Shown here: in pieces, positions 1 to 33,988 of the stretch
Position numbering within the stretch: the stretch's first letter is position 1
Layout of the letters: each line of letters opens with the position of its first letter
Assembly: GCF_902635505.1 (NCBI RefSeq)
Contig: NC_045427.1
Coordinates: 131,934,460 to 131,998,459, forward strand
Direction: 5' to 3'
DNA from: Sarcophilus harrisii
Taxonomy: Eukaryota > Chordata > Mammalia > Dasyuromorphia > Dasyuridae
Length of the DNA stretch: 64,000 nt
Made by a program: the position numbers and the translations under genes
The notes under the pieces: model-generated
Told to the model about the DNA's origin: nothing
The model's database searches: none
The model's input: only the letters and a program-made list of their open reading frames with translations

Positions 1-170
1 AATCCCTGGGAAGTAGGGACTATAATTAGTTCTCTTTTGTCAAAGAATGAAATGAAGGTGAGAGAGATTAAAAAACTTCCCTAGGGTCATACAGCTAGTG
101 TATTAGGCTAGATTGGTCTTGACTTCAGTCCTGGTCCTTTACCCCATGTTCTACCTAGCTGTCTCAAAGC
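1..170 (-). repeat. MIR-like SINE, antisense
   Basis: Reads as the complement of a tRNA-headed SINE: an AATGAAGGTGAGAGAG-like stretch, then TCATACAGCTAGT and a pyrimidine-rich end ACCTAGCTGTCTC. Old and diverged, cut by the window edge. Confidence 0.55.
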
Positions 171-1149
171 AACTTTTCCCTACTTCTTTCCGATAGAAAG
201 TAGTCACCTACAAAGTGGCTGTATGGATATGGATTTTCTTTGTGGCCCCTTTCTATCTCTCTGTCACATCCTGGACTATTAATTAAGTGTATATGAATAT
301 ATAAACTACCTTGGCAATTTGCTGTCAACATTTTTTTTTAACATTCTTGTCATTATTCTTTTCTTTTTCTTATTTAAAACACTACTTTCATTATTCAGGC
401 TGTGGGTCTCATGACTGGCTTAAAAAGTGTTGGGGTTTTCCCCTGAGTGCTCCCAACCTCAGCAAGATTATAGTAAAGCTTAAGAATTTGTCTGGATTAT
501 CTACATAACATTCTTAAAATTCTCCCCAAGTCCCACCATTTGTTTGGAACAACCATCCCCAAAATCCATACTTGTTCACATACCTAAGCATTCTTTCACT
601 GAATTCTAGTCAGTTATAATGATGATCAAACATTACTACTCAGGCTAGTGCATGCAATTTGAGCTAGATTTTGCTTGCAGTTAAATCTTCACATAATCCA
701 GCTCCTTGGAACTTTTGTAGAACAGTTCTTTATGAATGCTGAACTCTCCAGGCAGACCTCTAGCTGTTTTAGCTACATTGGTACCAAAGAAACATGAAGG
801 CCTGAATGAATAGCCAAATCCATTCATCAGTATTCCAACCCAGCAGCTCCAATCTCATGCACCAGTAGACAGGGTCTAATTGCAGAGTATTCTGAGGGCA
901 ACCCAAGCCTACTGACCCCTTAGCCTCTTATTCAAATGAATGTCTACTTTTAGGTTTGACTTGCATGGATACTTACTCAGTCTTCACAAGTTTCTGGACC
1001 AAGTGGGATACTTAAAATTCTTTTAATAAATATCTTCTGTATTTTATTGTTTATAAAAATTTTAAATCTTTTTTTTCAAAAAAGGTTTTGACATTTTTCT
1101 CCTTTATGATTTTATTTTTAGACATTTTTACTTATTTATCTAATTTTTT

Positions 1150-1310
1150 TTTGGAGAACTAGTTATGGTGAGTAGTTTGGAGTAGATAGGGAGCTGGTTT
1201 TATAATCAAGAGGATCTGGATTTGAGTCCTAACTCTGACAAAGGCTGTATGACTATGAGCAAGGGACAGTTTCTCAAATCTCTTGACAACTCTCTAAAAA
1301 AGATAAATTG
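1150..1310 (+). repeat. SINE fragment, tRNA-headed
   Basis: Shows the order typical of these elements: AGTAGATAGGGAGCTGG, then GGATTTGAGTCC (B-box-like) and TATGACTATGAGCAAGG. Diverged. Confidence 0.55.
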
Positions 1311-1709
1311 CAGAAAATGCACCTGCATTATTTGAGGTAAGGAAGCCAATTCCTTATGCCAGCGAAACCACAGATCTAGCTAGACCTCTCCCTATATATT
1401 TTTTGAGACCTCAAGGCAGAGGGCATGTCATTCTGAATTTGGGCCAGGAATATGGGCATTCAAATTTAATCTCTGACACTTACTTTGATCTGAGAAAATC
1501 ACTTTTTGTTTGTGTGCCTCAGGGCTTATCTCTTAAGTATCAAACAGTTAAATTAAGTATCAATTAAGTATTAAACAGTTAATTAAATCATTAAACAGGT
1601 TCCTTTCTGAATGAGTTGTTGGTCTAGAATGATATTGGATAATGGAACTAGAGTTAGGGGTCTTGGAGTTCAAATTCTTGCAATGCTATTCATTATATAT
1701 CTGGTAGTG

Positions 1710-2130
1710 TTTGCCCTTCATTTTTGAAAAGGACTAAAGACATCATGGAGTGATGTCTTGACTCAGGTGTGAATTGGATTTAATTGAGTCACAGTTTCGC
1801 AAAGTCTTCAATTTCATTCTCTCCTAGAGAGACCATCTAAGACCAATGGTAAGATTAAAGTTGGGATGACTGGAGATGGCTCAGGATGTAGTGCATGACC
1901 TTGGCATCTTTGATGTCTGACCAAGTTCTAAGTGCTCTACAGTACCTGCTTCAGCTGCCTTCATGGCTGTTAGAACAAATTGTTTTCATCTGTCCATTCC
2001 TCAGAAAAAGTCTTCACATATTTGCTGTAGACAACTTTTTAACTCACCGGTGCATTTGAGATCCTTCAGTTACTGTAGTGTGGCAGTCGTGCTTGGAGCC
2101 ACAGGTGAGAGTTGAATGAATAAGGTGGAT
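1710..2130 (+). repeat. Dispersed ~450 bp repeat, copy 1 (class not identified)
   Basis: Shares with 18,770-19,190 long matching stretches: GTGAATTGGATTTAA, CTTTGATGTCTGACCAAG, GCCTTCATGGC and GAACAAATT. About 70% similar by eye. I cannot assign it to a family with certainty; a composite SINE with a LINE-derived tail is possible. Confidence 0.7.
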
Positions 2131-2260
2131 ACCAAAGGTGTCTTGGAAGGGTTTTAGCAAGTCCTCCCCCCAGATGTGCTGTTTCTTTCTGAGCATCTCA
2201 TATGTGTAACCATGAATAAAGGAACTTAGCCTCTCTCGGGTTTGTTTTCCTTATTTTTAT

Positions 2261-2320
2261 ATATAGACATATATAGACATATATAGACATATAGTCTATA
2301 TATAGACATATATAGACATT
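2261..2320 (+). repeat. 10-bp minisatellite (ATATAGACAT)n with internal palindrome
   Basis: About six copies of ATATAGACAT; at 2294-2307 the perfect palindrome GTCTATATATAGAC shows one unit inverted relative to the rest. Confidence 0.85.
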
Positions 2321-2429
2321 AGGTGAACTCTGAAGGACCTTTGTCCCTCTAAATTTATTAACCAGAGTTATTTTTCCTAGTTATTAATCTTTTGAAATTT
2401 TTAGGTCAATTTAAAAAATTCTCTTTATT

Positions 2430-2572
2430 TTGTGCAACTAGATGGTACAGTGGATAGAACATCAGCCCTGAAGTTGGGAGGATCTGAGTTCAAATCTAGA
2501 TTCAGATACTTAACATTTGCTAGTTGTGTGATCATGAATAAGTCACTTCACCCCAATAAAAAATTCTTTTTT
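2430..2572 (+). repeat. tRNA-headed SINE, sense
   Basis: Starts AACTAGATGGTACAGTGGAT, followed by GTTCAAATCTAGATTC (B-box region) and CATGAATAAGTCACTTCACC, then an A-rich end. Typical of the young tRNA-derived marsupial SINE group. Confidence 0.8.
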
Positions 2573-2761
2573 ATTGTATTTTTATTTAGAACAAAATATT
2601 TTAGTTGGCAAGGTGTGGACCTTGCTTTCAGAAAAGCTTTGCTGATGTACCTTGGAAAGATGATGTAGGATTCATGGATATTCTGTAACCCAGTCCCAGA
2701 TAGATAAACAGGTGAAGAAGAGATTCTGATTTGAGACACTCAAAAAGGCCTGTCAGACTTG

Positions 2762-2905
2762 GCCTAATAAGGTGGCATAATGGATAGATTCCTAGTATGA
2801 GGAGAAAGGATTATTGTAAAGATCAAATATGATAATATTTGCAAAAAGTGCTTGGCACAGTGCCTGGTAGATAGTAGGTACTATATAAATACTAAACATT
2901 ATTAC
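2762..2905 (+). repeat. SINE with CORE/MIR-type tail
   Basis: GGTGGCATAATGGATAGA at the left; at the right the tail AAAAGTGCTTGGCACAGTGCC followed by a TAGTAGGTACTATATAAAT end. The middle is shortened. Confidence 0.7.
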
Positions 2906-2999
2906 TGTAATTATGTTTGTATTATATTCTATTATTGTTATTTTTTTAGCTTTCACTTTTGGAATCTGGTAAAAGAGAGACCTTGGGAACTTGACTCCT

Positions 3000-5075
3000 C
3001 TAAAGTTTGAAATAGCCTTGGTCCTTGATCTCTGCATTTGTTCTTTGCAATTGTAGGTAAGGGAGATCAGAGATTTGACCTCCTGTTTTTAAAGGTGAAA
3101 AGGATGCTTTGTTATCCTGGTATTCCAGAGTGTGGTTTCATAGCCAATGGAGCAAGGAGTAAAATTCAGGAGTGACCTTCAGAGTTTATATTCTGTAGTA
3201 GTTTAAAGGAAGACCCATGCAGAAGTAATGCAACCTTTGGACATGAAGTTGGTGGGGACAATGTTTATATAGGAACTGAAGGAAATTACTCATCCCAATT
3301 GTGTAGAAAAGAATGTTTCTCAAGTATTAAGGAAAATATATTTTGTTTGTGCTGTCTTCAAAGTAAATATCCCTTTATTAAAAACTAATTGACTTTCAGT
3401 GATTAAATGGAACTGTGACATTAATAACTGGTCTCTAACAGTAGAAGGAAATTTAGTCAGTGGAGGCTGCAGTCATGTCAGTAGAAAAGATACTCCTGTT
3501 CTGGATGTCCTAGAGACCTGAGGGGAGTAGATATAGTTTGTAACAGATTACAACAGTGTCATCTCTTACCCCTAAAGTATACATATGAAGAAAGCACCCA
3601 TTTGGGGACCTACTTATCTTTCTCCAGCTTCGCAACTGCAATGACAAAAAATGATTAATGTTCCATACACCTTGTTCTTTTCTCAAGAAATGCTCCAGAG
3701 ATACTTATTTGCTATCTTTATGACACTATGGGTCATAAAAAAACTTCTCCACCATTAAAGTTCTAAAAGTCACTGATCTATTTCATAAAGCATGTAAATT
3801 TTATTTTATTCTGTCCTATAAGAAAGCAGGACTGACTCCAGGGTAATATTAAGAGACATCATAAAAACCTGGGCCTCTGGCTGGAGGGTGTCTTTCACTT
3901 GGAAGAAGACATTGCCACAAATGAAATGTCTTTTACAAAAAGCCAAACCCCTTCTGCCATCATCCTCCAAATAACCTTGCAAAAGCTTGGACAGACACAT
4001 CTTTAACCCACTGCAGGAACAGCTTGGCTATCATGTGAGCCAAGGCATTCGAGTCGGGTTTAGGCATCTGATGGACCTAGAGAGAACAGCCAATTGGAGA
4101 GCAGCTTATCCTCCACACCCACCTGTCAACCATTTATGCACTAGAGAAGAGAGAGTAAGTAAAGTTATTTTTCCTTTAGTTTTAATCTCAAGGAGATAGA
4201 AGTTGCTATGAGTTCATTCTTCCAGGAAAATTAGGCCAATTAACTATACCAAATTAGTAAATCAAGGGCCATTACAAAACTATTAATGTTTTTAAATTTT
4301 TTCTTAGAGTAATAATGTGTTTTAACACTTTTTCATATAATAATAATAAAGCTGGCTATAAAGTTAATAATCTGCTTTACAAATAATCTCATTTAAAACA
4401 ATAAATATAATATTCCTTTTTTTCTAAGAAATAAAAGAAAGGAATAAACATCAAAGCTAACTTTAATCAATCTCAAGCAAATTTCCTGGATTTCTGATTC
4501 CTTCCCCATTGTGATTGGTGTTGGAATTTTCTAGTGAGATATTTGCTGCTCAATACATTTCAAGATTCATGTCCAATACAAGAATTGGATTCAATGCGTA
4601 TATGTGGTTTTAGCTTGATATCCACATTTACAAAATCTAAAGAAATGCTGATATTTAGATATTATCAGTGTATAGTTAGTTCATTTGTTGGGTAACAACT
4701 AGCAGCATAAACTTTTTCAAATGTACAGTATACACCTCCTAGAAAAGGCTTTTCATTTTGGTGACTTACAAATACAAACAATAGCCTTTTTATAAAGAAT
4801 GAGGGATTTTTGGTCTAGAGCCAAGGGTTCTAGTGAACAGATAGTTGGATTATGGGATTGAAAAATTTTAGTGTGGGTTTGTTTCTCCATTTGAAGAAGA
4901 ATTTGTATCTTTTTCTTATCTAAGTGGATGTTATTATCCTCAACATAAAAAAAAAAAAAAAACACACCAAAAACCTTAAAGACTGAAAAAACTAAAAGAA
5001 ACTATTTAAATCACTTTGAGCTCTTTGGGGAAAAGTTTGGCAAAATTAAGTCCAGGATGTGTTTATTTTTCTAAA
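3000..5075. other. Upstream flank without recognisable gene
   Basis: AT-rich single-copy-looking DNA with no coding signal. The part at 3,800-4,160 is more complex and less repeat-like than its surroundings, with no ORF of note; listed under findings as a possible conserved regulatory block. Confidence 0.6.
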
Positions 5076-5079
5076 TTTT

Positions 5080-5265
5080 AACAGCAATGGTATGGAGAAA
5101 ATATTGGAAAAGTGCAAGGATACAGGTTCAAACCTACATTCACTGTATCTGTACTTGGGGCAAATCAGTTTTCAACTTTGTACCTGGGTTTCCTTATAGA
5201 TAAAATGAGGAGTTAGTACAAAATGATCTCTAAGGTTTTTTTCCCCATCTCCAAATTCAGTGAAT
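5080..5265 (+). repeat. MIR-like SINE, sense
   Basis: GGTTCAAACCTACATTC, CTTGGGGCAAATCAG, GGGTTTCCTTATAGATAAAA and AATGATCTCTAAGG follow the MIR order. Confidence 0.6.
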
Positions 5266-5640
5266 TGGTGTTATGTGACATAACACCTTTTGAGAACAAA
5301 ATTTAATTCTTGGATACCCTGAGGGATTGCTGATGGTTCCGCATTTTAAGAGGACAAAAGACAAACAAATAAGACTCAGTCTTGTTCAAGAGGAGTTGGA
5401 TGCTCCTTTCTCATTAACGTGCCTAAGTGCATTCTACAAGCCAACTTATGCCCCCTTCACAGTCACCACTGAATCCTAAAGAATTGAATGGGGGTGAGGA
5501 GGGAGGTAGAATGAATATTAAAAAGCTCAGAATTGACTTTGCTCAGTACAAAGCCCCCCTACTTACTATAGCTTAACAGTACAATCTTTCACAACAGTAA
5601 TTATTTAAAAAAAAAAAACACCTTATGAAGCCAATTCAAT

Positions 5641-5680
5641 ATACACACGTATATGTGTGTGTATATATATATATATATTT
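5641..5680 (+). repeat. CA/TA dinucleotide microsatellite
   Basis: ACACACGTATATGTGTGTG followed by (TA)n, about 130 bases upstream of the PPRE-like site; likely length-variable. Confidence 0.85.
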
Positions 5681-5772
5681 CTCTTTTATTAATAATTATG
5701 TAATATCCTAGGGAATCGGCCACCTGAGGAAAAGCAAGGGGCATATGAGCACAGAAAACAGATTTCTCTTCC

Positions 5773-5785
5773 TGCCCTTTCCCCC
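5773..5785 (+). promoter_or_regulatory. LPL: PPRE-like element of the LPL promoter
   Basis: TGCCCTTTCCCCC is seen here, about 155-167 bases before the inferred transcription start. This is the sequence and spacing I recall for the PPAR/RXR response element of human LPL (about -169 to -157). It suggests that fibrate/fatty-acid control through PPAR is shared with placental mammals. The match is seen; function is inferred. Confidence 0.7.
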
Positions 5786-5849
5786 TCTTCTTGCTGGCAG
5801 GGTTGATTCGTATTACAGTTTGCTCAAATATTTGGAAGTGGATTTAGGG

Positions 5850-5858
5850 CCCTCCCCA
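5850..5858 (+). promoter_or_regulatory. LPL: CT element (Sp1/Sp3-type site)
   Basis: A CCCTCCCC core lies about 83-90 bases before the inferred start, where human LPL has a CT-rich Sp1/Sp3 site next to a sterol-response element. Position and composition fit; the match is short, so this rests mainly on spacing. Confidence 0.5.
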
Positions 5859-5874
5859 ACTTATGATTTTATAG

Positions 5875-5879
5875 CCAAT
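5875..5879 (+). promoter_or_regulatory. LPL: CCAAT box of the LPL promoter
   Basis: CCAAT followed by AGGTGATGAGG. The box and about 45 bases after it look nearly identical to the human LPL proximal promoter as I recall it, where the NF-Y site lies at about -65. The spacing to the octamer 15 bases downstream is preserved. Confidence 0.85.
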
Positions 5880-5893
5880 AGGTGATGAGGTTT

Positions 5894-5901
5894 ATTTGCA
5901 T
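5894..5901 (+). promoter_or_regulatory. LPL: Octamer motif ATTTGCAT (Oct-1 site)
   Basis: A perfect octamer, ATTTGCAT. Human LPL has one at -46 that serves with the CCAAT box as the core promoter, since the gene lacks a classical TATA box. Fixing the octamer at -46 puts the transcription start at about 5940. Confidence 0.85.
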
Positions 5902-6072
5902 ATTTCCAGTCACATAAGAAGCCCCGGAGTAGCAACAGTGTCAGACTCCTGACTCGGGAGCCCTTCCCCACTTTAAAGGGCAACTTTGCTCTGCCCACCA
6001 CCGAGGCTTCCCCAGCCCTCCCCCAGCCCAGCCAGTGCAGTCCAGCGCCAGCTGAGAGAGAAGAGTGCGGAG

Positions 6073-29492
<23,420 letters not shown>

Positions 29493-30177
29493 AACTTTAT
29501 TAGCCTGAAGGAAGAAGAATTGCACTTATTCGCAAGGAATGAAGCAAATGAAGAAAGTGGGATTTTAAATTAAGTCCTAATGCTTTGGGTGTTTGGAAAT
29601 GGATTCATCCAAGTATTTATGATGCCAGCTGTATTATTATCATTAACTCTTTTTTCCTTGTTAGTTATTAGAGAAGACAGTCTCAGAACATCAAAAAAAT
29701 CCATCCCTAAAACCAAAACCAATATGTTTAATTTGAGGAAATACAATGGTCAAATAGCACTTGACCTTAACTGAAAAGACAGCCCATTTCGTGAAAGGCA
29801 TGAAATCTGGACACACTGAGATCAAATATGAATTACATCCTATGGTACTAGTCTATTTTCTCATGTGATGTATTTTGCAGATTTCTAACATTTGCATGGA
29901 GTAGAACCAACGGTTTCTTGTGGTTTGCTCACAACCAGTTCAGACCCACCTGTTTGCCTGACTAAAAGTCTCCCCTCTCTCTTTGAAAGACTCTTAAAGG
30001 GATCTGGCTCATGAGACAACCAAGATTAAGTGAGAGAGAGAATGACTTAAGAATGTTAATTAACAGAGCACTCAACCTTTGAAAACTCAGATATCCATCT
30101 TCATGCTACGTTCAAAAGACATCTCAAAAAGTCTGATTAGTTTATTATTTACTGAGTTACCTACTTTATCTTGAAAA

Positions 30178-30235
30178 AAATATATATATGTGTGTATGTG
30201 CACGCACATATATATATATACACATATACATGCAT
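30178..30235 (+). repeat. TA/TG microsatellite in the LPL 3'UTR
   Basis: TATATATATGTGTGTATGTG followed by alternating CACATATATA; absent from the human 3'UTR as I recall it. Confidence 0.8.
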
Positions 30236-30529
30236 CTCCATAAAAATATATTTGAACAAATTTTATATTTTAGCATTAGACCATAAAGTGAGTCATTTTT
30301 GAAAACAGCCCATGAAGCCTCTGATGTCACTCAGAACCTGAATGAAAAAGGAAGATGGCAAGTTAATTGTATTATTGTTTTTTTTTTTTTACAAAAGTGA
30401 AAAATTTTCAGAATGTGATGGTTTTGTTTATTTTATACTGAGTAGAGAGCATTAAATAAGAGCCACTTTCCAAAAATGGATTGAATCAAACACATCTCAA
30501 ACAGTGTTTTGGAAATAAATAAGAACTTT

Positions 30530-30535
30530 AATAAA
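30530..30535 (+). terminator. LPL: Possible proximal LPL poly(A) signal
   Basis: AATAAA, with a second AATAAA at 30514-30519, followed about 20 bases later by the GT-rich TGTGTTCCTTGG. Human LPL makes two mRNA sizes from two poly(A) sites; whether this is the matching proximal site is inference. Confidence 0.4.
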
Positions 30536-31319
30536 GATGAGTCACTCTGTGTTCCTTGGTTCTGATGATGGACCCCAAATTGTCTCTATGGTCTGCCCTC
30601 ACACAAGTCTCTGAAAATTCATTTCCCCCAAATTGTTTGTTTCTAATTACAACAAGCAGAAATATTAAAAAGTGCTCTTAAAAAAAAAAAAGGAAAAATG
30701 CTCTGATGATGTTTCTGTATCACCATAACCAACTACAAATACAACTAAAGGTTTTCAAATCATCAGCAGAGAGTTAATAAACAGTTATTTGTAAACTAGA
30801 TCTCTTTTTTTCCCAAAAGACTTTTGTGTTACAATAAGAGAGAAGGATCAAAGATTGAAATTATTGCTGGAGGATTCATCCTGTGAACCTCTCCCTTGAA
30901 CCTAGATAGATCTTTCCTTAAGAGTTTGTGTTTACTATGCTTATGGGATAGCAGGTTTTTAAAAAGTGATATGCAGACTGTCTTAGAATGGAGACACTTC
31001 TGAAGGTTATAGAGTCTAGGTCTCTACTCAGAAACATAATCAGGCCTCAATAATGTAGGTTAAGGCTAAAGTTGTTAAGAATTGGTTTGGGATGAATTCT
31101 CTACAAATAAGAGAGCAGGGTGGTTTGCTGCTGGCATTCCCCTTCACCACTAACTGACTAATTGGAAGGAAGTCTACTCTTTTTTTTTTTTTAAGCAAAG
31201 ACAAATTTAAGTTAGAACCGATAGTGAACTGGTCTACAGCACCTAGAACTCCAGCTTCTAAGAATGTCTACACATGCAAGATATGATTTGGCTTTAAATG
31301 TTATTTATTAGCTGTAAAT

Positions 31320-31382
31320 ATATGTGCGTGTGTGCATGTGTGTGTGTGTATGTGTGTGTGTGAAAGTGTGTGTGTATGTAAA
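31320..31382 (+). repeat. TG microsatellite in the LPL 3'UTR
   Basis: About 60 bases of TGTG units with a few interruptions, inserted next to a conserved block (TTATTTATTAGCTGTAAATA) where human has only a short TGTGTGGATGTG. Confidence 0.8.
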
Positions 31383-31574
31383 GGTAGTTTGTATATATTG
31401 ACAAGAGTGTCAAGGCTATCTGCATTTATATACATGAGGTGCTAACTTTGTAAATAATTTTTAATAGTGATATTGTTTCACTGAAGCAAATTTAGCCTTA
31501 TGAAATAATGCAGTAGACTGAGCTTTTCATTAAAAAGACCTTCTTAACTCTGTGAAAAAGTAAAACCTGCTTTT

Positions 31575-31580
31575 AATAAA
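31575..31580 (+). terminator. LPL: Distal LPL poly(A) signal AATAAA
   Basis: AATAAA within CTTTTAATAAAAATGG, matching the end of the human transcript (CTTTTAATAAAATTG as I recall). Cleavage is expected 15-25 bases later. Confidence 0.85.
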
Positions 31581-32009
31581 AATGGTCAAAACTCTACTAT
31601 GGTGTAAGTCATTATTTGCCTTAATGCCATTCCAGAGAGGAATTCACTGATTCCTGGAATTGATTCCACTCAACCACATTTACCTAGCACCTTCTCTGTT
31701 CTCACTATATTACAAAACAGCTTACAAAAATCTACCACAGTGATACCTGCACAAAGCCTTCTCCAATATATGCTCTTCAAAACTACTTAAAAAAACCTTT
31801 AAGCTACCATGGAATCCAAGCCCAGCCTTTCATTTATATAGAAAAAAAAAAGTTGTTTTTTTTTTTAAATTGGTATGATGTTCCTCTGAAATAAAAGAAA
31901 TACAAGCTCAGAAAAGAGATTTCTGTCATGGTGGCTCTTATGGAAATAAAGAGACAGTCAATTCAGTAAAAGTTTATTCAGTACCTACTATGTGTAAGGC
32001 AGATGCAAT

Positions 32010-32230
32010 AAGATGGCTTAGAGGATAGAGTGCTGGACCTGGAATCAAGACTCAAGTTCAAATCCAGCCTCAGATACTTACTACCTATGTAATCCTGTGC
32101 TAGTCATTTAACCCCATTTGTCTTAATCCACTGGAGAAAGAAATGGCAAAGCACTCTAGTGTCTTAGTAAAGAAAACTCCACGGACAGTATGGAGTCATA
32201 GAGTCAGATATAACTGAACAACTGAACTAA
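32010..32230 (+). repeat. SINE, sense
   Basis: GGCTTAGAGGATAGAGTGCT, CAAGTTCAAATCCAGCC, TCATTTAACCCCATTTGTCT, AGAAATGGCAAAGCACTCTA and GTCAGATATAACTGAAC; essentially full length. Confidence 0.85.
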
Positions 32231-33640
32231 AATAATATACAAAACATTATATAGAAGGTGCCAGGAAAACACAGGAATTAAGAAGTTCCAACCCTTGAGA
32301 AGCTTATATTCTACTGAGGGACACAACAAACACACAATTAAATAACTAATGAGTAATTTCAGTGAGGAGAGAGTAAGAACAATTGAGGAAGTCAGTTATG
32401 GGAGGAGGTGCTTGAGCTGCACTTGGAAGGCATCTAGGAAGGCTATAAGTCAGAGGTGGGCAAGATTTGCATTTCAAATATGAGAGACCACCTGTTTGTA
32501 TAAAGGCAGGGAGATGAAAGGTTATGTAGCAAATCCATCTAATACTGAGTGAGTGCTTGAAGAAAAATCATGTCAAACAGAACTAGAGGAGAAGATTTTG
32601 AAGCAAGAACCGTATGGCAGACAGCTTCTAAGTAACTCAAAAACTGAAACTGCAGAGGACATGCCAATCTACACTGAAAGAGTTTTATCACCCAACAATT
32701 CCCTGTAACTTGTCAACTCACAGGTCCTCCTCTAAATCCCATGTTTAGGATTATGTCTTTTTCTACACAGGTAATAGGGAGCTATTAGAAATTTCTGAGC
32801 AGGGGAACAACATTGTTTTAGAGGGCCAGAACTCTGGAGAATACCTTGAAACAAGGTGTTAACTCAGTGGAATTAATGAAATAATGCTTCTCTAGTTCAC
32901 AGATATACTTAGTACTTAGTATGTTGATGTAATGGTTCTCTAGTTCACACATATTCAGTATGCTATAATGATATAATTACAATAAGGTATACAAGGGCTA
33001 AGAAGGACTGGAAGAGAGACATTCTATCTTTGACCATCCTCCTGGTGACTCTCCTACCTCCAGAACTCCTGCACTAAGATCAAGGTTGGTCCCTAGGTCC
33101 CCCAGAAAGCTAGACTGAACATTACACATTGTCTTTTAGGTATGTAACTCTGTGGAGATAGAACAACTAGAAGATTCAACATTCCATCAGGAAAGGTGAT
33201 GGCAAACAGACCTGGGGTAGAAGTTGTGTAAATGAAGAGAAGGAACAGATGTAAGACACGCAAGAGGTAAATACTGTGTAAGTAGAACTGACAAGATTGG
33301 GTTGCTGATAACATGAGAGAGTAAGGGGAATGCATTGAGGAAGAATCCAGAGGCAAGAATGACTACAAAGGAAGAGTATTGTGTAATGTATCAATATCAA
33401 TCACTCTCTGCTTCCCCAGATACAATCTGTATAACTGATAATCTTACTTATAATATTGGTATTTATGTTGTCATGAAAACAACCCTATATTTAAAACTAT
33501 TTTTTAACAAGTAACCCAATGGACCATGTTAACTACTGAAATGATATAGAACAGATCTAGCCTGTGTATCCAATTGCATAAAAAGTTTGTTTTTAAGATA
33601 TCTAGGAAATGTTCCTACCCCCACCCAGAAGACAGTTGTT
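32230..33640. other. Intergenic DNA just downstream of LPL
   Basis: An ancient repeat at 32,230-32,520 and 32,770-32,830, a ~50-base imperfect tandem duplication at 32,885-32,985, and no gene. The sequence to 33,600 is otherwise featureless to me. Confidence 0.6.
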
Positions 33641-33642
33641 TC

Positions 33643-33919
33643 TTTTTTCTAATTTATTAATTTGATGTTTCCCCCAGTTACATTTAAAACTTTTTTACAT
33701 TTGTTTTCAAAATCTTTGAGTTTCAGATTCTTTCCCTTATTCCCCACCCCCAGTCTCCATTAAGAAACCACCTGTGAAGCTGTGCAAAACATTTCCATAA
33801 AAGCCACATGTGAAAGAAAACATAAATCTTCTTCTTTAAAAAACTAACAGAAAACCTCAAGAAAAATTAGGTTGAGAGAGAGAGAAAAAAAAAGAAAGAG
33901 AGAGAGAGAGAGAGAGAAA

Positions 33920-33988
<69 letters not shown>

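Noticed and set aside
2430-2505. tRNA gene
   Set aside because: Box-like sequences here and in the similar elements belong to tRNA-derived SINE heads; there is no full cloverleaf and the downstream SINE body is attached.
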